Assembly (NCBI RefSeq): GCF_007923445.1 | Contig: NZ_VOJI01000009.1 | Location: 124,001-188,000 of the forward strand | Direction of reading: 5' to 3' | DNA from: Puniceibacterium confluentis | Lineage (GTDB): Bacteria; Pseudomonadota; Alphaproteobacteria; Rhodobacterales; Rhodobacteraceae | DNA length: 64,000 nucleotides | Shown: positions 1-10,490 of the stretch, piece after piece | Position numbering within the stretch: the stretch's first letter is position 1 | Layout of the letters: each line of letters begins with the position of its first letter | Made by a program: the position numbers and the translations under genes | Notes under the pieces: model-generated | The model's input: only the letters and a program-made list of their open reading frames with translations | Told to the model about the DNA's origin: nothing | Databases searched by the model: none

Positions 1-2
1 AC

Positions 3-1601
3 CTTTCGGCGCCCAACGGCCCGGTCGAACCAGGCGGGTTCGATTTCCGGCGCAACGCCTGGTTCCAGCGCATCGGCGCAGTGGGATACACGCGGGTGCC
101 GGTGGTGACTCTCGCCCCCCCGGGCGGCGCGTTGCCGGTGTTTGCCGCCCGGATGGCGCTGTCGGGCCATGTCCGCGACGCGCTTCCGGGCGAGACCGGC
201 GCCTTTGCTGCCGCGATCATGACCGGTGACCGGTCCGGCATCGGTCAGGACACGTTGCAGGCTTTGCGGGACAGCAACCTGGCGCATTTGCTGGCGATCT
301 CCGGACTGCACATGGGGCTGCTGGCAGGTTTCCTGTTTGCAACGTTGCGACTGATGTTCCTGATGGTGCCACCGTTGGCGTTGCGCTGGCCGATAAAGAA
401 GTTCGCCGCTCTCGGCGCCCTCGCGGGGGCTGCCGGGTACCTTGTGCTTTCCGGCGGCAATATCGCAACCGAGCGCGCCTTCATCATGGTTGCCGTCGCG
501 TTGATCGCCATCACGCTGGACCGCAGGGCGCTGACGCTGCGCGCCGTGGCGATGGCCGCGCTGCTGGTGCTTGGTCTCTGGCCCGAGGCGTTGCTCGGTC
601 CCGGGTTTCAGATGTCGTTTGCCGCCACCACCGCGCTGGTCGCCGTCTTTGCAATGATGCGCAATCTTCCCGAGGGATGGCGCGCGCCGCGCTGGCTGGC
701 GCCGGTTCTGGCGCTCTTTCTGTCCTCTTTCGTGGCCGGGGCCGCGACTGCGCCCATCGGCATGGCGCATTTCAATCAGATCTCGCATTTCGGGCTTGTG
801 GCAAACCTGCTGTCCGTGCCGCTGATGGGGCTTCTGGTCATGCCGGCCGCAGTTGTGGCTGCGCTGCTGATGCCCTTTGGCCTTGACTGGATCGGACTTT
901 GGCCGATGCAGTTGGGGTTGAGGTGGATCCTGTGGGTGGCGCATGCCGTCGCGGGCGCTGACGGGTCGGTCGGCCAGGTGGCGGCCCCGGTGCAACCGGT
1001 CTTGCCGCTTCTTGCCTCGGGTGCTCTGTTCGTCATCCTGTGGCAGGGACGTGCCCGCCTGTTCGGGGCCGTGCCGATGATCGTCGCGGTCGTTCTGTGG
1101 CAGCAAAGCGCGCGCCCCCTGGTGCTCATCTCCGAGGACGGCGGCCTGGTGGGGGTGATGACCGCGGCGGGACGCGCCCTGTCCAGGTCCAGCGGCGCGG
1201 GCTTTGTGGCCGGCAACTGGCTGGAAAATGACGGCGACGGCGTGGCTCAGGCGCAGGCGGCAGCGCGCTGGCCCAGGCAGGACGGGCAGGGGATAGCGAC
1301 CTACGATCTGGCAGAGTTCCGCCTGGTGCACGTCCAGGGCAAGCGGGCACTCAAGGCGTTTGCCGGATGTGACAAGGACGATATCGTCGTGTCCAGCACA
1401 CCGCTCGCCGCGCCGCTTCCCTGCCTGACGTTCGATCCCGCAAAGCTGTCACAGACCGGAGCGACGGCGATGTATGCGCACCCGGACGGTCTTCGGTTGC
1501 GCAGTGTCTCCGACGTCACCGGACACCGCCTTTGGCATGGGGCACCAAAGAGCCCGCCGAAGGCTCAGTATGTTCTGATCAGACCGACGAGTTTGCCCTG
1601 A
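3..1601 (+). CDS. comEC: ComEC/Rec2 family DNA-uptake channel protein, 5' end cut off by the window
   Basis: Polytopic inner-membrane protein of the ComEC/Rec2 family, which carries single-stranded DNA into the cytoplasm during transformation. The frame is open from base 3, so the real start lies upstream; the visible beginning ([12 protein letters not shown], then GAVGYTR) is the usual end of the soluble N-terminal region. The competence-domain signature ISGLHMG follows near base 300, and hydrophobic helices fill the rest to about base 1100. The C-terminal 150 residues are soluble and show no metallo-beta-lactamase motif, as in short alphaproteobacterial versions. The gene converges on lexA and overlaps its 3' end by 37 bases. 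Whether this organism is naturally competent cannot be told from this gene alone. Confidence 0.93.
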   Translation, partial: LSAPNGPVEPGGFDFRRNAWFQRIGAVGYTRVPVVTLAPPGGALPVFAARMALSGHVRDALPGETGAFAAAIMTGDRSGIGQDTLQALRDSNLAHLLAISGLHMGLLAGFLFATLRLMFLMVPPLALRWPIKKFAALGALAGAAGYLVLSGGNIATERAFIMVAVALIAITLDRRALTLRAVAMAALLVLGLWPEALLGPGFQMSFAATTALVAVFAMMRNLPEGWRAPRWLAPVLALFLSSFVAGAATAPIGMAHFNQISHFGLVANLLSVPLMGLLVMPAAVVAALLMPFGLDWIGLWPMQLGLRWILWVAHAVAGADGSVGQVAAPVQPVLPLLASGALFVILWQGRARLFGAVPMIVAVVLWQQSARPLVLISEDGGLVGVMTAAGRALSRSSGAGFVAGNWLENDGDGVAQAQAAARWPRQDGQGIATYDLAEFRLVHVQGKRALKAFAGCDKDDIVVSSTPLAAPLPCLTFDPAKLSQTGATAMYAHPDGLRLRSVSDVTGHRLWHGAPKSPPKAQYVLIRPTSLP

Positions 1602-2260
1602 ACGGTGACATCCCCCACCGGCAGGCGCCGCGATTCATGGGCCGGATTGGCCGCTTCGAGAACAATTGTGCCCCCGTCGCGCCGAAACCGTTTCAACGTC
1701 GCCTCATAGCCTTCGATCTGCGCGACGACGATATCGCCGTTTTCGGCCTGACTGGTTTCCCGGATCACCACCACGTCGCCATCGTTGATCCCGGCGTTGA
1801 CCATCGAATCGCCTTTGACCTCGAGCGCATAGTGCCGCGCCGATCCGGAAAGCATCCCACCGGGCACCGCAATTGCCGGAGCGGGGTCGTTCATCGCCTC
1901 GATCGGGACGCCTGCGGCGATGCGCCCGACCAGGGGCAGTTCCATTGCATGGATGGCGGCGATGGGCAGGGCATCGTCAGGAACGCTGTCAGGGCGGTCT
2001 CCGTCGATCACCCGGGGGGTAAAGCCGGCCGGTTTGGCGGACATGCTGTCGGGCAGTTTGACAATCTCGATGGCCCGGGCGCGATGGGCCAGACGGCGGA
2101 TGAATCCGCGTTCCTCCAGCGCCGTGATCAGCCGGTGGATGCCGGATTTCGAGCGCAGGTCCAGCGCCTCTTTCATCTCGTCAAAGCTGGGCGGAACCCC
2201 GTCACGTGACACCCGTTTGTTGATGAACGCCAGAAGGTCGAGTTGTTTTTTGGTCAGCAT
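1565..2260 (-). CDS. lexA: LexA repressor of the SOS response
   Basis: Transcriptional repressor of DNA-damage genes that cleaves itself when bound to RecA filaments. The 231 residues fit the alphaproteobacterial LexA length. An N-terminal winged helix-turn-helix (about residues 1-70) is followed by the S24 peptidase domain. The Ala-Gly cleavage site is in GRIAAGVP, the catalytic serine is in VKGDSM and the catalytic lysine is in EATLKRF. A GTTC-N7-GTTC box lies 29 bases upstream of the start codon, so autoregulation is expected. It follows moeA on the same strand, with a 127-base gap that holds this promoter. Confidence 0.97.
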   Translation of the reverse strand: MLTKKQLDLLAFINKRVSRDGVPPSFDEMKEALDLRSKSGIHRLITALEERGFIRRLAHRARAIEIVKLPDSMSAKPAGFTPRVIDGDRPDSVPDDALPIAAIHAMELPLVGRIAAGVPIEAMNDPAPAIAVPGGMLSGSARHYALEVKGDSMVNAGINDGDVVVIRETSQAENGDIVVAQIEGYEATLKRFRRDGGTIVLEAANPAHESRRLPVGDVTVQGKLVGLIRTY

Positions 2261-2288
2261 GGCCCGGTCCTCACTTCAGTTCCGATTT

Positions 2289-2303
2289 GTTCTATCCATG
2301 TTC
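2289..2303 (-). promoter_or_regulatory. SOS box (LexA operator) of lexA
   Basis: The sequence GTTCTATCCATGTTC is an exact GTTC-N7-GTTC, the known LexA operator of alphaproteobacteria. It lies 29-43 bases upstream of the lexA start codon. A further GTTC at 2279-2282 is offset by six bases rather than seven from the first half-site, which may give an overlapping weak site. Confidence 0.88.
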
Positions 2304-2387
2304 CCGTTTTGTGTCAACGCCAGCTGTTTGCATTCGTGCGGTCACGGACGCGGCAGGGCGCAAACGAGGATCGGAATTGAACTGGGA

Positions 2388-3554
2388 TTACAGCAGGATG
2401 AACGGCATTTCCGCGCCGACGGCGCGGGCCGGATCATCGGGGGCACGCACCAGCAACGCATTCGCTTCGCCCAGCACGCTGAGCAGCGAGCTGTCCTGTC
2501 GCTCAAAGATGCGCAGGCCCGTGGCCCCAAGGATCGCGCGCATGTAATGCTCACGCGGCCCGTTGGCGGCAATGGCATGTGCAAGCGGCGCGTGCCGGCG
2601 CGGTGCAGGAACGGCGGGCAGACCCTGCATGGCCCGGACCACCGGGGCCACGAAGACATGGCCGCAGACCATGGCCGATACGGGATTGCCGGGCAGTCCG
2701 ATCATCAAGGACACGCCGTAACGCCCTGCCATCAAAGGCTTTCCCGGTCGCATGGCCACCTTGTAGAACGACCGTTCCAGCCCCAGCTCCTGGGCCATCC
2801 TACCCAGGATGTCATGATCGCCCACCGAGGCGCCGCCGACGGTTATGATCAGATCCGCGCCGACCGCCAGATCCAGCGCCTGGCGCATCGAGACAACAGT
2901 ATCGCGCCCGATGGGCAGCAGACGCGGATCGGCGCCCAGCTGCAACATCTGGGCGTAGAGCCCGAAGGTGTTCGAGGCGATGATCTGGTCCGGGCCGGGC
3001 TTCTCGCCCGGCATGACGAGCTCGTCTCCGGTTGCGATCAGGGCGACCACCGGGCGGCGTGTGACCGTGACCCGGCTGACATTCATCGCAGCCAGCAAGG
3101 CGATATCGTTGGGGGTCAGGCGGCGGGGCGACGGTACCCTGAAACCGGCGGAAAAATCGTTGCCCGCCGGGCGGATATGGTCGGAGGTATCGAGCTTTGC
3201 TCCCAAAGTTATGGAATCGCCCGTGCGGATCACATCCTCCTGGATGATCACGCGCGTTGCGCCCGGGGGCACTGGCGCGCCGGTGAAAATGCGCACCGCC
3301 TGACCGTCGCCCAGTTGCCCGTCAAAGCGGTGGCCGGCGGCGGATTCCCCGACGACTGCAAGGGTTGTGCCCGGCTCGGCCCGGACCACCGCGTAACCGT
3401 CCATCGCCGAGGCGGCGAAGGGTGGCTGATCGCGTTCCGCGGTGGCGTCGACCACCATCACCCGGTCCAACGCCCGGGTCAGCGGAACCGTTTCGGTGTC
3501 CAGCGGTGTGACCAGCGCGAATAGCTGCTCGAGGGCGGCGCTGACAGAGATCAT
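2388..3554 (-). CDS. moeA: Molybdopterin molybdotransferase MoeA
   Basis: Inserts molybdate into adenylylated molybdopterin, the last step of molybdenum cofactor synthesis, in the cytosol. The 388 residues are the family length. Visible signatures are SAMDGYAV in the N-terminal part, the ATGDELV strand, GGASVGDHD in the central MoCF-biosynthesis domain and [11 protein letters not shown] near the end. Its ATG overlaps the moaC stop by four bases, so it is translationally coupled to moaC. The neighbouring moaC supplies an early step of the same pathway, while the trp genes further upstream are metabolically unrelated but share the transcript, an arrangement common in Rhodobacterales. Confidence 0.96.
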   Translation of the reverse strand: MISVSAALEQLFALVTPLDTETVPLTRALDRVMVVDATAERDQPPFAASAMDGYAVVRAEPGTTLAVVGESAAGHRFDGQLGDGQAVRIFTGAPVPPGATRVIIQEDVIRTGDSITLGAKLDTSDHIRPAGNDFSAGFRVPSPRRLTPNDIALLAAMNVSRVTVTRRPVVALIATGDELVMPGEKPGPDQIIASNTFGLYAQMLQLGADPRLLPIGRDTVVSMRQALDLAVGADLIITVGGASVGDHDILGRMAQELGLERSFYKVAMRPGKPLMAGRYGVSLMIGLPGNPVSAMVCGHVFVAPVVRAMQGLPAVPAPRRHAPLAHAIAANGPREHYMRAILGATGLRIFERQDSSLLSVLGEANALLVRAPDDPARAVGAEMPFILL

Positions 3555-4027
3555 TCCGCCTCGTAACGTCCTGATTTTCCACCGTCCTTGAGTCGGACGC
3601 GGATTCCGCCGATTTCCATCGCCTTGTCGACGGCCTTGGCCATGTCATAAACGGTGAGCGCGGTGATGCTGACGGCCGAAAGCGCCTCCATTTCGACCCC
3701 GGTCTGCCCGGTCGTCTTGACCGTGGCCTCGATCCGCAGCCCCGGCAGAGTCGGATCCGGGATTAATTCCACCGCCACCTTGGTGATCGGCAGCGGATGG
3801 CACAGCGGGATCAGATCCGCCGTCTTCTTGGCGCCCATGATGCCGGCGATGCGGGCGATGCCGATGACGTCGCCCTTTTTTGCGCGCCCTTCGGTAATGA
3901 TATCATAGGTTTCCTGCGCCATCTTGATGTAACCCTCGGCCACGGCGATCCGCGCTGTCACCGCCTTGTCCGAGACATCGACCATATGGGCGTCGCCCTT
4001 GGCGTCGAAATGGCTGAGGCCTGTCAT
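3551..4027 (-). CDS. moaC: Cyclic pyranopterin monophosphate synthase MoaC
   Basis: Converts the MoaA product (3',8-cyclo-GTP) to cyclic pyranopterin monophosphate in molybdenum cofactor synthesis. The 158-residue protein has the hallmark MVDVSDK near the N-terminus, then [20 protein letters not shown] and [10 protein letters not shown], and ends with the lysine-glycine-rich GGKSGRYE tail. I chose the ATG at 4027 because it gives the family length and makes a four-base ATGA overlap with the trpC stop; the frame is open much further upstream but that part is only trpC in another frame. The partner moaA is not in the window. Confidence 0.96.
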   Translation of the reverse strand: MTGLSHFDAKGDAHMVDVSDKAVTARIAVAEGYIKMAQETYDIITEGRAKKGDVIGIARIAGIMGAKKTADLIPLCHPLPITKVAVELIPDPTLPGLRIEATVKTTGQTGVEMEALSAVSITALTVYDMAKAVDKAMEIGGIRVRLKDGGKSGRYEAE

Positions 4028-4827
4028 GCCGCCACCGGGTTTGCCAGCAGGCTGCGGGTGGCCTGCGCCACATCTGCCTGCCGCATCAGGCTTTCCCCGA
4101 TCAGGAAGCTGCGCGCGCCATATCCGGCCATGTCGGCCAGGTCCGACGGGGTGTTCAGGCCGGACTCGGATATCAGCATCCGCCCGGCAGGCACAGCGCG
4201 TGAAAGCGTGCGCGTCGTGTCCAGACTGGTCTCGAAAGTCTTGAGGTTGCGGTTGTTCACGCCGATCAACTGCGACTTCAACCGCAAGGCGCGATCCAGT
4301 TCCGGCTGGTCGTGCACCTCGATCAGCGCATCCATTCCCCAATCAAAGGCGCAGGCTTCAAGCTCTGCCGCCTGAACATCCGAGACGCTCGCCATGATGA
4401 TCAGGATGCAGTCGGCTCCCAGCGCGCGGGCTTCGGCCACCTGATAGGGGTCATACATGAAGTCCTTGCGCAAAGCAGGCAGCGACGTGGCACTGCGGGC
4501 CTCGGTCAAATAGGACTTCTTGCCCTGAAAGCTGGGGGTGTCCGTCAGAACCGAAAGGCATGTGGCGCCTCCGGTCTCGTAAGCCCGGGCGAGCAGGGGC
4601 GGGTTGAAATCTTTCCGGATCAACCCTTTGGAGGGAGAAGCTTTCTTGATCTCCGCGATCAGTCCATAGCCCCCGGTCTGCGCGGCGATCAATGCCTGCG
4701 CAAACGGGCGCACCGGATCAGCGGCCTTAGCGGCGGCTTCGACGGCGGCAAACGGCATTGCGGCCTTGTCGGCAGCGACTTCCTGCAACTTGTAGGCCTT
4801 GATCTTGTCGAGAATGGTCTCGGTCAT
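4024..4827 (-). CDS. trpC: Indole-3-glycerol phosphate synthase
   Basis: Closes the indole ring of tryptophan, making indole-3-glycerol phosphate from carboxyphenylamino-deoxyribulose phosphate. The 267-residue TIM barrel shows [10 protein letters not shown] (substrate phosphate and catalytic lysine), the lysine in LRKDFMYD, the glutamate in [19 protein letters not shown] and LISESG. The start at 4827 is preferred over the ATG four codons earlier because it forms an ATGA overlap with the ung stop. Overlaps with ung before and moaC after show a single coupled transcript. Confidence 0.96.
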   Translation of the reverse strand: MTETILDKIKAYKLQEVAADKAAMPFAAVEAAAKAADPVRPFAQALIAAQTGGYGLIAEIKKASPSKGLIRKDFNPPLLARAYETGGATCLSVLTDTPSFQGKKSYLTEARSATSLPALRKDFMYDPYQVAEARALGADCILIIMASVSDVQAAELEACAFDWGMDALIEVHDQPELDRALRLKSQLIGVNNRNLKTFETSLDTTRTLSRAVPAGRMLISESGLNTPSDLADMAGYGARSFLIGESLMRQADVAQATRSLLANPVAA

Positions 4828-5477
4828 GGGTCCGTCCATTTGATCGGTGTGTCGCCTCTGGCTTTAAGCCAAGCGTTGATCTGGGAAAAGGGTCGCGCAC
4901 CGAAAAAGCCGCGATGCACCGACAGCGGCGACGGGTGAGCCGTCTTCAGGATCAGGTGATCCGACCCGGTGATCGCTGTTGCAAAGCTCTGGGCATGGTT
5001 GCCCCAAAGCACAAACGCGCGGGGATGACCGGAGAGGCGACCCAGCACTTCGCGGGTCAGCGCGTGCCAGCCAAGCTTGGCATGGGCATGTGCTCGCCCT
5101 TCGGCCACCGTCAGCGCGGTGTTGAGCAGCAAGACACCCTGTCTGGCCCAGTCCGTCAGGTCCGTGCGCGTGCGACCCGCGCCAAGATCCGACTGTATCT
5201 CTTTGAAAATGTTGCCAAGGCTGTCCAGTCTGCCGCCAAAATCCTGCGGAATCGAAAAGGCCAGGCCGTCGGCCTTGCCCGGCGTGTGATAGGGATCCTG
5301 ACCGAGGATCACCACGCGCGTCGCGGCCGGGGACGACAGCTCCAGCGCGCGAAATATCTGCGATGCCGGTGGATGGACGATGCGCCGTTCGGCGGCCAGT
5401 TTTTCACGGATGCCGGGCAGGTCGCGCTGGAAGAACGGCAGGTCGGCCCAGGCGTCGGGGATCGCAGGATCAGGCAT
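4824..5477 (-). CDS. ung: Uracil-DNA glycosylase, family 1
   Basis: Removes uracil from DNA to start base-excision repair. The protein has GQDPYH with the catalytic aspartate, LLNTALTV, and the DNA-intercalating [13 protein letters not shown] loop; these are family 1 motifs. I chose the ATG at 5477, giving 217 residues, close to the usual 220-230; it overlaps the trpD stop by eight bases. A start 25 codons further upstream is possible but would lie deep inside trpD. The oddity is its place: it sits between trpD and trpC with overlaps on both sides, so a repair enzyme is translated from the tryptophan operon. Confidence 0.95.
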   Translation of the reverse strand: MPDPAIPDAWADLPFFQRDLPGIREKLAAERRIVHPPASQIFRALELSSPAATRVVILGQDPYHTPGKADGLAFSIPQDFGGRLDSLGNIFKEIQSDLGAGRTRTDLTDWARQGVLLLNTALTVAEGRAHAHAKLGWHALTREVLGRLSGHPRAFVLWGNHAQSFATAITGSDHLILKTAHPSPLSVHRGFFGARPFSQINAWLKARGDTPIKWTDP

Positions 5478-6486
5478 TCTGCGTGGCGCGTGCAAGCGCT
5501 TCGATCTTTCCCAGAGCCGCGCCACTGTCGATGCTGGCCCTTGCGATTTCAACGCCTTCCAGCAGTGAGCTGGCGCGGTCGGCGACGACCAGTGCGGCCG
5601 CGGCGTTCAGCAGGACCGCGTCGCGATATGCCGAGGGTTCGCCTGCCAGCAGCGCGCGGAAGGCGGCGCCGTTCTGCTGCGGGCTGCCACCGACGATATC
5701 CGCGAAGGGGTGCACCGGCAGGCCGGCGTCATCCGGGTGGATCTCGAATTCGCGCACCGAACCGTTTTCCAACCCGGCCACCCAGCTGACTCCGGTGATG
5801 GTCAGCTCGTCGGTGCCGTCAGAGCCGTGCACCAGCCAGGCCTTGTCCGAGCCGAGCTGCGCCAGCGTGTCCGCCATCGGGCGGATCAGGTCGCGTGAAA
5901 ACGCGCCGGTGAGCTGGCGCTTGACCCCGGCGGGGTTGGTCAGCGGCCCGAGGATGTTGAAGATCGTGCGGGTGCCCAGTTCGGTGCGGACCGGGCCGAC
6001 ATGCGCCATGGCCGGATGGTGCATCGGCGCCATCATGAAACAGATGCCGACCTCGCGCAGCGCGGCTTCCACGCGGGCCGCATCCAGCATCACGTTGATG
6101 CCCATCTGGCCCAGCGCGTCTGCCGCACCGGACTTCGAGCTGAGGTTGCGGTTGCCATGCTTGGCCACAGGCACCCCGGCACCGGCCACCACAAAGGCGG
6201 TGGCGGTCGAGATGTTCAGTGTGCCCTTGCCGTCACCGCCGGTGCCGACAATGTCCATCGCCCCGTCCGGGGCGGCGACGCGGTGGCATTTTGCACGCAT
6301 GACCGAGGCGGCGGCGGAATATTCATCGACCGTTTCCCCGCGCGTGCGCATTGCCATCAGCAACCCGCCGATCTGCGACGGCGTCGCCTCGCCGGCGAAC
6401 AGGATGCCAAAGGCGGTTTCCGCCTCGGCACGGGTCAGCGGACGGTCGGCGGCGGCGCCGATCAGCGGTTTCAGCAGATCGCTCAT
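5470..6486 (-). CDS. trpD: Anthranilate phosphoribosyltransferase
   Basis: Joins anthranilate to phosphoribosyl pyrophosphate in tryptophan synthesis. The 338 residues are the family length. The PRPP-binding glycine loop [14 protein letters not shown], the [12 protein letters not shown] segment and the acidic SDGTDELT motif are all present. The start at 6486 makes an ATGA overlap with the trpG stop. Only helix-rich N-terminal residues precede the first conserved block, as expected for this fold. Confidence 0.97.
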   Translation of the reverse strand: MSDLLKPLIGAAADRPLTRAEAETAFGILFAGEATPSQIGGLLMAMRTRGETVDEYSAAASVMRAKCHRVAAPDGAMDIVGTGGDGKGTLNISTATAFVVAGAGVPVAKHGNRNLSSKSGAADALGQMGINVMLDAARVEAALREVGICFMMAPMHHPAMAHVGPVRTELGTRTIFNILGPLTNPAGVKRQLTGAFSRDLIRPMADTLAQLGSDKAWLVHGSDGTDELTITGVSWVAGLENGSVREFEIHPDDAGLPVHPFADIVGGSPQQNGAAFRALLAGEPSAYRDAVLLNAAAALVVADRASSLLEGVEIARASIDSGAALGKIEALARATQNA

Positions 6487-7064
6487 GCAGGGACTTTCAG
6501 CAGATCGACAAAGTTTTTCAGCAGCGCGTGACCGTGCTGCGAGGCGATGGATTCCGGGTGGAACTGTACGCCGTGTATCGGCTGACTGCGGTGCGACAGC
6601 CCCATGATGGTGCCATCCTCGAGCTCGGCCGTGACCTCGAGGCAATCGGGCAGGGTGTCCCGGGCCACAACCAGAGAATGATAGCGCGTCGCCTCAAACG
6701 GGGTGGGCAGGCCGGCGAACACGCCGCGCCCGCTGTGGTGCATGATCCCCATCTTGCCATGCACGATCTGGTCATGCTGCACCACCTGGCCGCCAAACGC
6801 CTGACCGATGGTCTGATGCCCGAGGCACACCCCCATCAGCGGCGTGCCGGTTTCGGCCGCGGCGGCGGTGAGCGCCAGGCAGATGCCGGCGTGATCCGGG
6901 TCGGACGGCCCCGGTGACAGCAGGATGCCGGCGGGATTCAACGCCATCGCCTCCTGCACGTTCAGCGCATCGTTGCGGGCAACTTTCACGTCGGCCCCAA
7001 GCTCGCCCAGATAATGGACAAGATTGTAGGTGAAACTGTCATAGTTATCGATCAGCAGCAGCAT
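6483..7064 (-). CDS. trpG: Anthranilate synthase glutamine amidotransferase component
   Basis: Class I glutamine amidotransferase that feeds ammonia to anthranilate synthase TrpE. The 193 residues contain the opening [22 protein letters not shown], the nucleophile cysteine in GVCLGHQ and the His-Glu pair in FHPES. First gene of the coupled trpG-trpD-ung-trpC-moaC-moeA run; trpE is not adjacent. The related PabA of folate synthesis cannot be fully excluded by sequence, and many bacteria use one protein for both, but the position next to trpD favours TrpG. The 154 bases upstream are shared with the divergent gene at 7219. Confidence 0.94.
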   Translation of the reverse strand: MLLLIDNYDSFTYNLVHYLGELGADVKVARNDALNVQEAMALNPAGILLSPGPSDPDHAGICLALTAAAAETGTPLMGVCLGHQTIGQAFGGQVVQHDQIVHGKMGIMHHSGRGVFAGLPTPFEATRYHSLVVARDTLPDCLEVTAELEDGTIMGLSHRSQPIHGVQFHPESIASQHGHALLKNFVDLLKVPA

Positions 7065-7218
7065 AAGCGTTTCTTTATTGCAGGGCTGGCCTGCATGGGC
7101 CAGGTCGCGATATACATGCGCAGGCAGGTGGCACAGCGTCAAGGGGCGCATGTCACAACCGGCCCGAAGGAACGAGGTCGCGGGTGCAGAAGGTCTGGGC
7201 AGCAAAGGGTACAGAGAC

Positions 7219-8802
7219 ATGGCAAAAGGTTTGTTGGCAGGGGCAGTCTGTGGCGCTGCGGTAGCGGTGGCCAGTGCGGCCGCCCTGTCGTTATATGTCG
7301 GCGGGCTGGACGGAACCGGGATGCCCAAGGGCTCGGCCGCACCGGTGGTTACGCCGGACCCGGACACTGCCGCGATGCCTGCGGATCCAGCTGGAACCAC
7401 GGACATCGCAAATGTTCCGCCGAAGGCCGTGCAGGCCGAGGACAGCCCGATAACGGCCGAGATGCCACAGGATGCGGTGCTGCCCGACTCGCCGCCGCTG
7501 CGTTTCGAGCCCGCGCCGACTCCCGAGACCGCGGCCGTCGCACCTCCCGCGCCGGCTGTGCGCCCGGGGGACGAAGCCGGAATTATGGTGCCGGACGCCA
7601 GTGCGCTGGACGCGCCCACGGGCGTCGATGCCGATGCGCGGGAGGCTGCGGACACCACACCGGGTGAGGTGCCCGACGTCGCCGACGACAGCGCCGCGCT
7701 GCCGCCGCCGCAGGAGCCGGACGCCACCACGGCGGTGGCGGTTTCGACCGACACACCGGTGATGCCGACCATCCAGAGCCAGGTTCCCGCCGCGCCACGC
7801 ACCGAGCCCGAGCCAAGCGTCACAACCGAACCGGCACAGCCGCCGGTGCCGCAGGTGCCGCAAGAGAACAGCGGCCTTGTGGTGGCCGAGCCAGACGCGG
7901 AGGGGGCACCGCGACTGCCGGTCATCGCTCCTGCCGAAGAGCCGACACAGCAGGCTGACGCCCCGGCGCCGGGGCAGGTGGCAGCGGTCACGCCTCCCGA
8001 ACCCGAGCGTCCGGCAATCGGCACGCCCGGCGTATCGCTGGTTGATCGCGGCGGTCAGGCCAGCCGGCTGCCCAGTGTCGGCACGGACAGAAAGGACTTT
8101 GTGCCCAGTGCCGCGCCGGACGCCCCACTCAGCCGGTATGCAGTGAACCTGGAGCTGGACTCGGATTTGCCGCTGATGGCAATTGTGCTACTCGACGACC
8201 CGGACGGCCCGCTTGGGCCGGACGCGCTGGACGCGTTTCCTTTCCCGCTGACCTTTGCCATTGACCCCAGCCGCCCGGGAGCTGCCGCCCGGATGAAGGG
8301 CTACCGGGACCAGGGGTTCGAAGTGGTCGTGCTGGGGGCGGTACCCTCGGGCGCCCAGGCCAGCGATGTCGAGGTCGCGCTCGAGGCGACGCTGTCGTCG
8401 GTGCCCGAGGCGGTGGCGGTGCTGGAGCCGCCGTCGGGCGGGCTGCAAAGTTCGCGGCAGGTTTCTGATCAGGTGACCCGGGTGGTCAAGGACAGCGGTC
8501 ATGGCCTGGTGCTGATGCCCAACGGCCTGAATACCGCCCAGGCGCTTGCGCTGCGCGACGGCGTGGCGGCGGCAACGGTGTTCCGTGATTTCGATCAGGA
8601 CGGTCAGGATGCCCGCACCATCCGCCGCTTTCTGGACGGTGCGGCCTTCCGTGCCCGGCAGAACGGCAATGTGATCATGCTGGGTCGGCTGCGTGCCGAC
8701 ACGATCTCGGCGCTGCTGCTGTGGGGCTTGCAGGATCGCGCGGCACAGGTGGCACTGGTGCCGGTGTCGATGGTGCTGAAGGCCGAAAGCGCACCGGAAT
8801 AA
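7219..8802 (+). CDS. Divergent polysaccharide deacetylase family envelope protein (YibQ-like)
   Basis: A 527-residue protein with an N-terminal signal anchor (about residues 3-28, alanine and valine rich). A long low-complexity stretch rich in proline, alanine, glutamate and aspartate follows (about residues 35-300), and then a C-terminal domain of the divergent polysaccharide deacetylase (DUF610, YibQ) type: FPLTFAIDPSRPGAAARM, then VVLGAVPSG, then the strand ending in LMPNGLN. The histidine-containing LLHLPM segment usual in this family reads VVVLGAVPSG here, so catalytic ability is doubtful. The disordered stretch probably spans the cell wall or periplasm. I chose the ATG at 7219 because it puts the hydrophobic anchor at the N-terminus. 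Role unknown; possibly envelope remodelling. Confidence 0.8.
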   Translation: MAKGLLAGAVCGAAVAVASAAALSLYVGGLDGTGMPKGSAAPVVTPDPDTAAMPADPAGTTDIANVPPKAVQAEDSPITAEMPQDAVLPDSPPLRFEPAPTPETAAVAPPAPAVRPGDEAGIMVPDASALDAPTGVDADAREAADTTPGEVPDVADDSAALPPPQEPDATTAVAVSTDTPVMPTIQSQVPAAPRTEPEPSVTTEPAQPPVPQVPQENSGLVVAEPDAEGAPRLPVIAPAEEPTQQADAPAPGQVAAVTPPEPERPAIGTPGVSLVDRGGQASRLPSVGTDRKDFVPSAAPDAPLSRYAVNLELDSDLPLMAIVLLDDPDGPLGPDALDAFPFPLTFAIDPSRPGAAARMKGYRDQGFEVVVLGAVPSGAQASDVEVALEATLSSVPEAVAVLEPPSGGLQSSRQVSDQVTRVVKDSGHGLVLMPNGLNTAQALALRDGVAAATVFRDFDQDGQDARTIRRFLDGAAFRARQNGNVIMLGRLRADTISALLLWGLQDRAAQVALVPVSMVLKAESAPE

Positions 8803-8820
8803 CAGGGCGGGTGGTGAGCG

Positions 8821-9504
8821 TCAGCGCGGTGCGCTGCGCGCCCAACCCGCCATCGCGGTTTCCAGGTCGCCGTATCCTGTCAGCCGCCGCTCGAACGTCA
8901 GGCCGAGACGCGCGGCGTGGTGCCGTGCCAGTTCGGTGAGTGCCGGATCATCGGTCTGCGCCTGATAAACCAGCGTTTCGTAATTGCCGAAATACATCTC
9001 GAGAAGCTCGGGATGCCGTCCCAGCCCCAGCGGCTTCCAGACAAAGGCGTCGAACTGCCGCACCAGAAAGTCGGTGAGAAAGAACGACGTCACCTCACCC
9101 CGGGTGGCAAACTTCTCGACACCTTCGAAGAAGCTGTAACAGTGCGGTCCTGGCAGCATCTGCACCCCCATGTCCTCGCAGGCGGCCTGCAGCAGGCCGC
9201 CGGTGCCGCAGTCGCCGTACAGAACGTGGATGCTGTCATAGGAGCCGCGATGCCGCGCCACGGTGTCGCGCACCGCCTGGGTGATCCTTTCGGGGTGATT
9301 GTGCAGGATGGCCGGCAGGCAGGTCAGATCCAGGTGATCCCAGCCGTTCTGTGCCTTCAGGTCCAGAATTTCCCTTGCCAGCGCACCACAGGCGATCAAC
9401 AGAACCTGTCCGCAGCCCCGGGGGCCAAGCCCGCTGCGGGTCAGCGTGGTGTCGTCGGGCGGATCTACCGTGGCGCCGGCGGTCTCAGGGGCGGCTGTCG
9501 TCAT
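8821..9504 (-). CDS. DUF1638 domain protein
   Basis: Cytosolic protein of about 227 residues matching the DUF1638 family. Recognisable parts are LLIACGALAREI, LPAILHNHPERI, LYGDCGTGG, GPHCYSFFEG and the C-terminal region that follows the YFGNYETLVY segment. Conserved cysteines in LIACGA, YGDCGTGG and GPHCYSF could bind a metal or cofactor; this is inference. The gene overlaps the small membrane-protein gene upstream by 20 bases, so the two are coupled, and both follow the corrinoid protein gene behind a terminator. The context suggests a job in corrinoid or one-carbon methyl transfer. ATGs at 9513 and 9543 are alternative starts. Confidence 0.85.
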   Translation of the reverse strand: MTTAAPETAGATVDPPDDTTLTRSGLGPRGCGQVLLIACGALAREILDLKAQNGWDHLDLTCLPAILHNHPERITQAVRDTVARHRGSYDSIHVLYGDCGTGGLLQAACEDMGVQMLPGPHCYSFFEGVEKFATRGEVTSFFLTDFLVRQFDAFVWKPLGLGRHPELLEMYFGNYETLVYQAQTDDPALTELARHHAARLGLTFERRLTGYGDLETAMAGWARSAPR

Positions 9505-9658
9505 AGGGCACATGCCCCAAAGCCCATCGCGCGAGAAGGACAACGACCATCAGGAGCGGGAAGACGGTCAGAAAGCCCCAGGCGGTCATTGCCCACAGAG
9601 TGAGTGCGGCGGCGAAGATCACGCCAAGAATGGTCAAAGCAAACGACGTAACTGGCAT
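9485..9658 (-). CDS. 57-residue membrane protein coupled to the DUF1638 gene
   Basis: Short gene with a strong ribosome binding site (GAGGAG, six bases before the ATG at 9658). The product has two hydrophobic helices, TSFALTILGVIFAAALTLWA and AWGFLTVFPLLMVVVLLARW, joined by a short turn, and a polar tail HVPYDDSRP. Its last 20 bases overlap the start of the DUF1638 gene in another frame. I do not recognise a family. The good ribosome site, the coupling and the membrane character argue that it is real; it may anchor the DUF1638 protein to the membrane. Confidence 0.72.
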   Translation of the reverse strand: MPVTSFALTILGVIFAAALTLWAMTAWGFLTVFPLLMVVVLLARWALGHVPYDDSRP

Positions 9659-9700
9659 TCGAATCTCCTCTGCCCACCAATATGGGGCGGAGTCGCCTAA

Positions 9701-9730
9701 AGAAAAAGACCCTGCCGACACGGCAGGGTC
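9701..9730 (-). terminator. Rho-independent terminator after the corrinoid protein gene
   Basis: Perfect 10-base-pair stem (GACCCTGCCG with CGGCAGGGTC) and a three-base loop, followed on the minus strand by TTTTTCTTT. It lies 26 bases after the corrinoid-protein stop codon, and ends or attenuates that transcript before the small membrane protein and DUF1638 genes. Confidence 0.93.
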
Positions 9731-9755
9731 CGAAAACTGCACAATTCAGCGACAT

Positions 9756-10457
<702 letters not shown>

Positions 10458-10490
10458 AAAGCGTTCCTTTGTACCGATGCCGGGCGCCGC

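Noticed and set aside
1920-3524. Long open frame on the plus strand opposite lexA and moeA
   Set aside because: Composition follows the codon structure of the genes on the other strand; no family motif and no ribosome site.
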